Below are positions 55,465-64,000 of a stretch of DNA of 64,000 nt, piece after piece; within the stretch, counting starts at the first letter, position 1, and every line of letters begins with the position of its first letter. The stretch covers positions 223,160,043 through 223,224,042 of the forward strand of contig NC_061510.1 of NCBI RefSeq assembly GCF_022539505.1, read 5' to 3'. The notes beneath the pieces are model-generated. The model made no database searches and was not told the DNA's origin. It saw only the letters and a list, made by a program, of their open reading frames with translations. Source of the DNA: Lolium rigidum. Taxonomy: Eukaryota; Streptophyta; Magnoliopsida; Poales; Poaceae. The translations under genes were made by a program, and so were the position numbers.

Positions 55465-57252
55465 TCACTCGGAGGCATCATCATCATCGGACTCGTCCGC
55501 CACTTCCTCTTCTTCCTCATCGGTGTCGAGTGCATCCGGAGAGCGGCGAGAGGTGTTGGACCTTTGAAGGCAATCATCAAGATCACTCCATGGAACCTGT
55601 GCCTGAGTGCCATCCACCGTAACCCTGGTGAGCCGGAGGCTGAGGCGGGGGTCCTTGATCACCACTAAGCTTGTGAAGAATAACCGCCCGAGTATGCTTA
55701 ATCTCAGAACGCTCTCGGCTAGTCGCATAGTTCTCCTTATGGATCTCAATGTTCATGCAAAGGATATGGCGCCGGAACCAACTAAGCCGGGTCACTTGCT
55801 TCCTCATAGCCGGGACATCACGATGACGAGCGGGAGCATAACCACTAGAGCGAGCATCACCCATGAAGGAGTCGGGAGCGAGGAACAGTCTGAAGAGACC
55901 GGCTTAACCTTGTAGGCCTTCTTGACATGGTGCTTCACCAAAGGGTACCCACTCAAGTCTTCACCAACCACGACCACGGTGTTGTTGATGAGAAGGCTGG
56001 ATGTAGGGAGCATAGGGTATGGAGGTCCGGGAGACCATGGCATCATGGATCTCATGGAAGATAAAGTCCATGATATCAAGAGTGAAGTTCCGTTCCTCAT
56101 TCCCATCACGAGCACACTTATAGCTGAGGTGCATAAGGTTCACAAGGACTCCTCGGAGAGCATCATTGTTACCACCACTTGGGCAAATGGTTGCCCGAAA
56201 GAACCGAAGCAGCTGATTGTATATGGGAAGCAGCCCCTTAGTATAACCAATTTTCCCTGCTGAGGTATAGAGATGCACAAGAGCATTCTTATCTGCCTGT
56301 TGTGGTCCATGAAGACGACGACCCCCATCAACAGGAACTCCAAGAAAACCAGCAAATTGGCGTAGAGTGGCACTGCAGTGAGTGGAGCCAGTCATCCATT
56401 CCATAGTGTGTTCATCATCTTTCTTGATTGCCAAAGTGGCAAAGAATTGCTTCACCAACTCTGGGCTATAGTCACATTGAATCTTCATGATATCATGCAA
56501 ACCCAACCTTCCAGCTACCCAGATGGCATCTTCAAAGTGATTGTTTTCAGCCAGAATGTCCACATCGATAGCTTGCATGGGTCTCAGATTCTTCATGGGC
56601 TCATAGATGTCCTTGTAGATGAATTCCTGCTCAAGACACCAGAATCTCCTGCCCTCAATCTCTTCATCCCTTGGGACATCTTCATACCAGTTCTTCATGC
56701 GAATAGCGGAATAGGAGACTGGGTCCATGGCCTTGTAGTTCTCCCTCTCTTCCTTGTTCTTCCGCCTTGAAGTGATGGACTTGCGAGGTGCATTGGTTGC
56801 AAACTCGTCACTAGATCGATCATGCCTTGAGCGTCTCCGACCACCCCGAGAAGCACCACCTGTGAGAAGCAAAGGCGGGTAGCAAAGGAAAGGTAATGCT
56901 CATAAGTCATGTAAGATACGGTAATATACTCGAGAAGCATGCTATAAGTCGGTACAAATCTAGACATGATAGATTGAAGCAAGAACTGCAGCGGCGATGA
57001 AGCTCCAGGCCGGATAATCCGGTGTCCCCTGGGGGCGGATAATCCGGCCGGCTCAGGGGGCGGAAAATCCGGCCCTGCGAGATATGCAGTTTTCCAATCA
57101 AAAACTTGTCTAAGACTAGATCGGCCTCATAGCATGCAAGAGGAGTACACTACAAACGATTTGGAACAACTAGACACCAATTCCACCAAGAAAATAGCAC
57201 ATATAAAACACAACATCTAGGGTTAGAGATTGTGAATCATACCCACATCCAT
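55465..57252 (-). pseudogene. extra Sirevirus ORF between pol and LTR (plant-transposon-protein-like), spliced
   Basis: A start is proposed at ATG 57252 (MDV), with a donor at 57243|gt and an acceptor at 56860. The joined codons read MDVGGASRGGRRRSRHDRSS. Exon 2 then holds NWYEDVPRDEEIEGRRFWCL, ELVKQFFATLAIKKDDEHTM, EWMTGSTHCSATLRQFAGFLG and GLLPIYNQLLRFFRATICP. This resembles the 'putative plant transposon protein' domain found in many retroelement ORFs. After IPYAPYI near 55990 the frame shifts at least twice, and it ends in an acidic tail, DTDEEEEEVADESDDDDASE, at 55465. It sits where some Sireviruses carry an env-like gene, but I see no signal peptide or clear transmembrane segment. Function unknown. 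Confidence 0.6.
57009..57080. repeat. GGATAATCC palindromes in the intron of the extra ORF
   Basis: GGCCGGATAATCCGG, GCGGATAATCCGGCCGG and GCGGAAAATCCGGCCC in 70 bp, between the two exons proposed for the extra ORF. Confidence 0.8.
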
Positions 57253-57469
57253 TGTGGAAACCGCTTGGAGGAGAAGGTAGCTAGGGAGGAGATGCACCCG
57301 ATCCACCCAAGAACTCCGAGAGGGGGCGGACGGAGCGTCTCCGGCGAGGAGGAGGAGATCCGGCAATCTTGAGAGGAGAAAGAGAGAGAGAGGCGCGTGG
57401 GGGAGGAGGTGTGAACCGTTCCCCCCCGTGGCCTCGACCTCAGCCCTTTCAAGATCTGTCCAGGCCGGA

Positions 57470-57585
57470 TAATCCGGCCCTAGCTTAGGGCGGATAATCC
57501 GGCCGGGCCGGATTATCCGGTGTCTCCTGGGGCCGGATTATCCGGGGTGCTGGAAAATTCCAGAAACACCGGGAATCCGGCCCAT
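57470..57585. repeat. GGATAATCC palindromes upstream of the extra ORF
   Basis: Four full copies (GGCCGGATAATCCGGCC, GCGGATAATCCGGCCGG, GGCCGGATTATCCGG and another GGCCGGATTATCCGG) plus a partial GGAATCCGGCCC. They lie 220-330 bp upstream of the proposed ATG at 57252. Confidence 0.8.
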
Positions 57586-57599
57586 CTTTCGTTGGTTAT

Positions 57600-58211
57600 T
57601 TGCAGGACCCATATGTGATACAATAATGTATCACGTCACATATAAGGTGCAAATTTACCAATAAGATGGAGCCACCTAGATCATCCGACCGAACCACCTC
57701 AAACTCCAAGTTTTTACCAAACATGACAAATGAGCAAGATGGAAATGGCTTATAGGGGAGAGTAGGCTTAGGTTTTAGAGGATACAAACTGTTGATGGTA
57801 CATGGTCACTCAAGTTTGCAAGATATGAGCAAATAAGGCCAAACTAGAGTGATTTCCCATAAGAACATGGAGTTGTCAAATAAGAGGCGATAAGATCCAA
57901 ATAACTCCAACTCTTCACAAAGAAGAGTGTGGTGGCCTAGGCCACCATATATGAGTGTTGTGGCATGGCACCGCGAAGATATATCTTGGGTCCAAGTCAC
58001 TACTCATCATTGAAGCTCACATATCAACATATGATATAAAGAGAATGATTTCTTAATGTTGGCATTATGGGGGGAGGGATAGCTCAATAATTTAAACCGC
58101 ACTCCCCCTATTTCCATGCCCACATCTAAACCAAATAAAGTTTTGAGACGAAAGTGTGTTTGCAAGATGGTCAAGCTATACTCCTTGAACCAATGATATT
58201 TAGCTCATTCC
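57600..58211. other. non-coding stretch between pol and the extra ORF
   Basis: No frame with protein character. It contains a purine-rich GGAAATAGGGGGAG on the minus strand near 58101-58114, a further purine-tract-like motif of the Sirevirus-like element. Confidence 0.5.
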
Positions 58212-59783
58212 TCAAATAAGAGAACCTTGCTTCATCAAGAGGCTTCGTGAATATATCGGCAAGTTGATCTTTGGTAGGAACATAGATAAGCTCAATATCA
58301 CCCGGGCAACATGATCCCTAATGAAATGATTCCGGATCTCAATATGCTTCGTTCTTGAATGTTGCACCGGATTATAGGCAATCTTGATAGCACTTTCATT
58401 GTCACATAATAGAGGCACTTTGTCACAAATGACACCGTATTCCTTTAAAGTTTGCCTCATCCATAACAATTGAGTGCATCCACTTGCGGCGGCAACATAT
58501 TCGGCTTCGGCGGTGAGAGAGATATACAATTTTGCTTCTTAGAAGACCAACACACCAAGGACCTACCAAGGAATTGGCAAGCCCCGGAAGTTGATTTCCT
58601 ATCATCCTTGTCACCCGCCCAATCCGCATCGGTATAACCATTGAGAATAAAACTTGAGCCTTTGGGGTACCAAATACCATATCTTGGGGTATCAACCAAA
58701 TATCAAAAGATTCTTTTGAGAGCCATCATGTGGCTCTCTTTAGGAGAAGCTTGATACCTTGCACACACACCAACACTCAACACTATGTCCGGTCTAGATG
58801 CACAAAGGTAAAGCAAGGATCCAATCATGGAGCGATATACCTTTTGATCCACCTCTTTACCATTGGGATCTAGTGCAAGATGACATTTGGTAACCATAGG
58901 AGTGGCCACACCCTTCATCTCGGTCATCTTGAACCTCTTGAGCATGTCTTGGAGATATTTTGCTTGGTTGATGAAGGTTCCTTCCCTCAATTGCTTGATC
59001 TCAAAACCAAGGAAGAACTTCATCTCTCCCATCATAGACATCTCAAACCTATCGGTCATAAGCTTTGAGAATTCATCATTGAAAGCTTTGTTAGTAGATC
59101 CAAATATAATATCATCAACATATAATTGGCAAACGAAAAGCTCCCCATTGACCCTCTTAGTAAAAAGAGTGGGGTCGATTAGCCCAACATCAAACCCACG
59201 GTCTACCAACAATTCCTTAAGGTGCTCGTACCAAGCTCTAGGAGCTTGTTTGAGACCATAAAGTGCTTTATCAAGCTTGTAGACATGGTTAGGAAAGTTG
59301 AGATCCTCGAACCCCGGGGGTTGCTTAACATAAACCTCTTCATGCAAAGGACCATTAAGAAAAGCACTTTTCACATCCATTTGTTGTAACTTAAAGTTAT
59401 GATGCGAAGCATAAGCAAGAAGGATACGGATGGACTCAAGGCGAGCCACGGGAGCATAGGTTTCTCCAAAGTCAATACCCTCAACTTGAGAGAACCCTTG
59501 AGCCACCAATCTTGCCTTGTTCCTCACAACATTTCCAAACTCATCTTGCTTGTTCTTGAAAATCCATTTAGTGCATATAACATTGCGGCACTCCTTAGGC
59601 TTCTTTACTAAAGTCCACACTTTGTTGCGCTTGAAGTTATTGAGTTCTTCATGCATAGCTTCCAACCAATCCGAATCTTCAAGTGCTTCAAATACTTTCT
59701 TGGGTTCCACTAAGGAGATATAAGCATGATGATGGCTAAAGTTCGCCAATTGCCTTCTTGTGGAAACCTTTGCCCTTACATCA
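58212..59783 (-). pseudogene. copia reverse transcriptase and RNase H, frameshifted
   Basis: RT (59783 to 58703): [83 protein letters not shown] and [11 protein letters not shown] with the catalytic YVDD pair. After ALKRIF there is a stop near 58704. The RNase H part continues in other frames: GYTDADWAGDKDDRKSTSG (58699-58560), a frameshift, then LTAEAEYVAAASGCTQLLW and CDNESAIKIAYNPVQHSRTK, ending at 58212. At least two frame changes occur, so it is inactive. The 5' side is cut by the hAT-like insertion at 59792. Confidence 0.85.
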
Positions 59784-59791
59784 CCAAGAAC

Positions 59792-60887
59792 TATACCTGG
59801 GCATATCTCGGGCCGGGCCGGGCTTCGGGCCGGGCCAACAAAAGCCCGACACCTAAATGTCAAGCCCGAGCCCGACCCGGCCCGACGAAATTCTGTGTAA
59901 TCAAGGCCCGAGCCCGGCCCGACGCCAAGCCCGACAGCCCGAGGCCCGGCCCGATGGCCCGAAGTTTTTGACTTTCCAGTAAAATTTGGAGAAAAAAGAT
60001 CCTGCTGTTGCATACTACAACAGCAAAAATCGGTACATGCTAGTATATACAGATCCATGTGAAATAACTAAGAAGTTGAGAGGTACAGGGAGACAACGAT
60101 GAGATCTAGATCTACACACAGTCATATACAGATAACTAGTACAGGGAGAAAACTAGAAGCATCTGATGATGCCTTGACGCTACTTCAGAGCAGCCGCGCT
60201 GGATGCGTTCCAAATTGCGAACAAGGCTTCGACCGGGAGGAAGACTGAGAAGAAATCTGAGCAGCCACGCACGGGCGGACAGCGCCGTGTGCGCACGGGC
60301 GGACGAAGGAGATGCAGCGGCCGCAGGCGAGGACGGAGTGCAGCAGCCGGGACGAGGATGCAGTGCAGCAATGGAGGAGATCCGGCGACGGAGCAGATGC
60401 AGCGGCCGCAGGCGAGGACGGAGTGCAGCAGCCGGGGGCGAGGATGCAGTGCAGCAGTCGGGGGCGAGGACGGCCGTGGTGCGGTCGGGGAATTTGTGGT
60501 GCGGCCGTGGCCAGCGCCGCCAGGGGAGGGAGAGTGGGGATTAGGGAACTCGTAATGGACAGAGGGAGTGCGACGGGTGGGGTTTGGGGTGGTAGTCTGG
60601 TAGCTGGGGAACTGGGGATTAGGGCACCACCCGTCCATGCGTGATGGGCCTCTGCTGGGCTAAATCTTAGAATGGGGCGGTAAGTGGACGGAGAGGAGTG
60701 GAGGTCGGGCCGGGCCGGGCCAAATTTCGGGCCAAAACTGAAGCCCAGGCCCGGCCCGAGATGCTCTTCGGGCCGAATTTCCAGGCCCAGGCCCGACCTG
60801 GTGGTTAGGCAAAGCCTAGCCCAGCCCGGGAATTTCGGGCCGGGCCGGGCCGGGCCGTTCGGGCCGGGCTGCCCATGGCCAGATATG
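59792..60887. mobile_element. hAT-like transposon inserted in copia pol, 1096 bp
   Basis: An 8-bp duplication, CCAAGAAC, flanks it (59784-59791 and 60888-60895), the size expected of hAT. The left tip TATACCTGGGCATATC and the reversed right tip CATATCTGGCCATGGG match at 12 of 16 bases. Long GGGCCGGGC-rich subterminal stretches lie at both ends. The interior (60180-60640) is GC-rich with a tandem repeat of 85-bp period (GATGCAGCGGCCGCAGGCGA at 60311 and 60396). No hAT transposase was found, so it is non-autonomous. It splits the copia codons between HDKVLG and DVRAKV. Confidence 0.75.
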
Positions 60888-60895
60888 CCAAGAAC

Positions 60896-61478
60896 CTTGT
60901 CATGAGTGTGTCCACGAAGCTCGAGGTTCCTTTCTCTTCTTGCTAGACGACGGGCCTCGATCTCCTCCTTGGTCTTTCTAGGCCTTGGAGGTGTCACTTG
61001 ATCAACTTGATCATTTGGGTCCCCGTCTTGACCTTGAACTTGAGCTTCCTCAATTGCTTGGGGTTGCTCAATCTCATGTACTTGATCTTGAACAATGTTC
61101 GGAGAAGGGCAAGAGTTGATTGGATCCTCATTGGAGCCATTATGAGTGATTGGTTGATCTTGACCTTGATCTTGTCCTTGATCTTGCACATAAGGGGGAG
61201 AGTCTTGTTCTTGGGTTGGTGCATCATTTGCTTCACTAGGTAAGGTTTGTTGATGTTGAGAAGATGAGGGCTCCACCGTGGTAGAGCATAGTTCTTCCCG
61301 AGACGCCACACCGTGTCCCTCAATGGGGCGGAAAAATCCCACACCCATTCTTACTATGGCATCTTGAGGTATTTCATCACTTGCACAAACATCAACTTGC
61401 CCCACTTGGGAGCCATCATTTTCTTCGAACTTCACACTACAAGATTCAATGATAATCCCGGAGGATACATCAAAGATT
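60896..61478 (-). pseudogene. copia integrase-RT linker
   Basis: Open minus-strand frame, Gln/Asp/Pro-rich (for example QDSPPYVQDQGQDQGQDQP and RPRKTKEEIEARRLARRERN). Low complexity between integrase and RT is common in copia polyproteins. It ends at the hAT target site. Confidence 0.7.
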
Positions 61479-62698
61479 CTATAAGTGTGAGATTCGAGCA
61501 CCGTAACCAACAAATATACCCTCCAAAGCTTTAGGAGCAAATTTAGATAAACGAACTCCTTTGATTTTGTAGAAACACTTACACCCGAACACCTTGAAGT
61601 ATGAGATATTAGGCTTGTTCCCGGTGAGTATTTCATATGGAGTCTTGTTCAAGCCCTTGCGGAGATAGAGCCGGTTGGAGGAGTGACAAGCGGTGGAGAT
61701 GGCTTCGGCCCAAAAGTTATAGCGGGATTTATACTCCGCCATCATAGACCTTGCCATATCCATAAGAGTCCGGTTCTTCCTCTCCGCAACACCATTTTGT
61801 TGAGGGGTGTAAGCAGACGGAATATTGATGACGAATCCCCTCATCACTAAGAAAATCATTGAGTGTGTAGTTCTTGAACTCGGAGCCGTTGTCACTTCTT
61901 ATTGCCATAATGAGGAGGTTGTGTTGGCGTTGCACCTCGGTAGCAAAGTCAATGAATATTTGTTGAGTCTCATCTTTCGTCTTGAGAAAGTAGACCCAAG
62001 TGTATCTTGAGTAGTCATCGACAATCACCAAGCAATGTTTCTTCGCACCAAGACTTGCATGAGTAACGGGACCAAAGAGATCCACATGAAGGAGCTCCAA
62101 GATCCTCTTGGAAGAGATAATGGTCTTGCTTGGATGCGGAGAGTCATGCATTTTGCCTTCAACACAAGCCCTACAAACACGATCTTTGGCAAAAGACACA
62201 TTTTCCATTAGTCCCACAATATGGTTCCCCTTGTGAAGACTTTGCAAAGTTCTCATGTTGACATGGACTAGGAGGCGATGCCACAACCAACCCACGTCCG
62301 CCTTTCCGAATAGGCACATCGCACTTGTCGTGGTGGTCCCCGAAAATTCCACCACATACAAGTTGTGTTCGCGATACCCAACGAATGCGACTTTTAGAGT
62401 CTTGCTCCACAAGAGGACCACAATATCATTATCAATAAAGACGGCGAAACCCATCTTGCCAAGGGCGGAAACGGAAAGCAAATTGTAACCAAGGGTTTTG
62501 ACAAGCATGACATCCACAAGAGTAATGTTGTGTGCAACCACAACCTTGCCAAAACCCAATACCTCGGATGTAGAATTATCGCCAAAGGAGACGATGATAT
62601 CATTAATGTTAGGCCTCAACTCCTTGACGAGGTTCTTGCCGCCGGTCATATGACTTGTACATCCACTATCAAGTACCCATTTTGAACCTCCGGCGGCA
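61479..62698 (-). pseudogene. copia protease end and integrase, frameshifted
   Basis: The protease remnant reads WVLDSGCTSHMTGG just right of 62640 (active-site DSG). GAG-pre-integrase: LWHRLLVHVNMRTLQSLHKG and CRACVEGKMHDSPHP (the zinc-binding HHCC region). Integrase core: LLHVDLFGPVTHASLGAKKH, VDDYSRYTWVYFLKTKDE and IRSDNGSEFKNY. A frameshift near 61830 precedes AYTPQQNGVAERKNRTLMDM and YEILTGNKPNISYFKVFGCK, which ends with a stop at 61479. The DD35E-type residues are present, but the frame is broken. Confidence 0.85.
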
Positions 62699-62713
62699 TA
62701 GTCCTACATGAGA

Positions 62714-64000
62714 TCAATTCTTGGATTTAGGTACCCATTTCGCAATGGGTCCTCTTTTGTTAGCAACAAGGGTCTTTGGGACCCAAATAGACCAAGCAAC
62801 ATAATCATCATATGGGCCAACATATTTAGCATAAACATCACCATAATAATCTTTAAATAAAACATAGTGAGGGTTAGCAATTCCCGCATCATCATCATTC
62901 ATGGTATTGCCCTTGTAGGCTTCACCATTAGTGACGTCTTTCTTCTTCTCTTGTGCGGGCTTGGCCTTTTGCTTGTTTGCCTTCTTTGCCTTGGGATTAA
63001 AACCAAGGCCCTCCTTCCCATTGTTTGATCTTTGCTTACTCAAAAGATCATCCAAAGAAAGTTTGCTTTGGGGAGAGGAGGCCTTAGCAAGTTCATCCTT
63101 CAACCTAGCATTTTCCTCAACAATATTTGCATGATCACATAGAGGAGTAGAGGAACTAGGCACATCATATGTAGCAAGCCTAATTTGAAGTTGCTCAAAC
63201 GACTTGGATAGGAGAGTGTATTCACTCTTCAAAGCTTTGTGAGCTTTGTCTAGTTCATCTAGATCCTTCACAAGTTTCTCATGATCAACCCCAAATTGGG
63301 CCTTTTCCTTTGTAAGCACTTTATACTTAGCCCTAGCAAGATCTCTAGCTTTAGTGAGCTTGTTAATTTTATCTTGAGGCTCTTCAATATTTTCTAACCT
63401 CTCTTCAAGAGAAGCTATGGTTTCTTGACTTTCCTCAAGAGCATTTTTAAGAGCATGGATTTCGAGAGAGTCTTCTCTCTCTATTTGACCCTTTTTCTCA
63501 AGCATATCACTTTGTTGAGCTAAACGAATCATGAGGTTTGAAACATGCTTTTTAGTGTTACCTTGTAGGTTGAGAATGAAATCATCAAAATCTAGCATTT
63601 CTTGTTTCACTTTTAGACTAGCATCATCAACCCCTAGTTCACTAGATATGTTAGGAATAGAGGGGTTAGGAGATGATACCTCGGAGGATTTAGCCATGAG
63701 GCAACTTTCTTCCTCCACAAGGATGACCTCATTGGGGGATTCACTTGGTGATGAAGAGTTAGTGGAGAGGGAGGCAAGAGCGACCAATCCATTGGAGGAT
63801 GCATCTTCTTCATCATCAACATCATCATCTCCGGAGGTATACTCTTCTTGAGTTGATAGCACGATAGATGTGTCCAAGGAGGACCTTGCCATGAAGCAAT
63901 GTGCATTCTTGATAGGAGGGTTCTCATTGGGAGATTCAAAGAGAGATGAAGAGGGTATGTTGGTGGTGACGATGGCGGCCAATTCCTTTGAGCTTTCTTC
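62714..64000 (-). CDS. Sirevirus-like gag, C-terminal part (runs off window)
   Basis: A minus-strand frame open from beyond the right edge of the window to a stop at 62714 (AKWVPKSKN). It is Ser/Glu-rich at first, then a long coiled coil (DMLEKKGQIEREDSLEIHAL, EESQETIASLEERLENIEEP, DELDKAHKALKSEYTLLSKS), then a Lys-rich segment (NPKAKKANKQKAKPAQEKKK) and VLFKDYYGDVYAKYVGPYDD. This is the long C-terminal extension typical of Sirevirus gag, placed just before protease. The N-terminal capsid and zinc knuckle would lie outside. No stop is seen in the visible part. Confidence 0.75.
   Translation of the reverse strand, partial: EESSKELAAIVTTNIPSSSLFESPNENPPIKNAHCFMARSSLDTSIVLSTQEEYTSGDDDVDDEEDASSNGLVALASLSTNSSSPSESPNEVILVEEESCLMAKSSEVSSPNPSIPNISSELGVDDASLKVKQEMLDFDDFILNLQGNTKKHVSNLMIRLAQQSDMLEKKGQIEREDSLEIHALKNALEESQETIASLEERLENIEEPQDKINKLTKARDLARAKYKVLTKEKAQFGVDHEKLVKDLDELDKAHKALKSEYTLLSKSFEQLQIRLATYDVPSSSTPLCDHANIVEENARLKDELAKASSPQSKLSLDDLLSKQRSNNGKEGLGFNPKAKKANKQKAKPAQEKKKDVTNGEAYKGNTMNDDDAGIANPHYVLFKDYYGDVYAKYVGPYDDYVAWSIWVPKTLVANKRGPIAKWVPKSKN

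Larger units (their letters stand above)
53669..64000 (-). mobile_element. Sirevirus-like Ty1/copia element, 5' end outside window
   Basis: Minus-strand element. Its order from the right is gag C-terminal half, protease, integrase, RT, RNase H, an extra ORF, purine tracts and the 3' LTR (53669-54920). The LTR edge at 53669 is preceded by GTAAC, which should recur beyond the 5' LTR. Copia gene order (integrase before RT), a large coiled-coil gag, an extra ORF before the 3' LTR, more than one purine tract and LTR palindromes all fit the Sirevirus genus. Frameshifts and a hAT-like insertion make the copy inactive. Confidence 0.85.

Noticed and set aside
60185..61636. 483-codon minus frame
   Set aside because: It is a chance fusion of the copia integrase-RT linker with the hAT-like insertion across the target site.
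1..64000. CRISPR arrays, bacterial operons, rRNA genes
   Set aside because: No array with regular short spacers, no ribosome-binding-site gene strings and no rRNA words. The sequence is plant nuclear in character.

Overview
This window is nuclear DNA from a flowering plant, most likely a grass of the wheat/barley/oat group (Pooideae). The evidence is nested LTR retrotransposons, Stowaway MITEs, CACTA and PIF/Harbinger-type termini, a Sirevirus-type copia element, and a host gene with many short GT-AG introns. I cannot name the species. There is one assembly gap (100 N, 32231-32330). Almost everything is transposable element. One well supported host gene and one unrecognised split gene stand out.

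Layout. 1-1250: broken copia integrase beside a lipoxygenase-like scrap. 2.7-9 kb: exon-like segments of an unrecognised minus-strand gene and a GC-rich block. 9331-11250: PIF/Harbinger-like element with a TTA target duplication and a decayed gene. 11390-18250: two direct copies of a 2.6 kb segment carrying a LINE reverse transcriptase remnant. 20.0-23.3 kb: CACTA terminus, a 200-bp tandem array, a 0.6 kb hairpin and 0.5 kb direct repeats. 23379-30556: complete gag-only LTR retrotransposon (TSD CACAG) with an antisense acidic ORF. 32331-38533: Tat-type gypsy element on the minus strand, cut by the gap and inserted into a second PIF relic.

39706-52397 (minus): an 11-exon ankyrin-TPR gene. Its eleven exons join in phase into a 462-codon frame. 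Its introns hold a 309-bp TRIM-like element, two Stowaway MITEs and, in intron 6, a 4.5 kb inverted dimer made of two head-to-head 3' halves of the same retrotransposon family as 23379-30556. 53669-64000: the 3' part of a Sirevirus-like copia element on the minus strand. It has a 1252-bp LTR, an extra spliced ORF between pol and the LTR, many near-palindromic GGATAATCC motifs, and a hAT-like insertion in pol with an 8-bp TSD.

The most interesting signal is the antisense ORF of the gag-only family. Three copies encode Ser-rich/acidic proteins with PPxKR patches, and each sits 73-86 bp downstream of a shared TATTTAACCG box. This suggests a real antisense gene carried by a non-autonomous retroelement. 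All identities come from motif recognition and hand reading; no database search was run.
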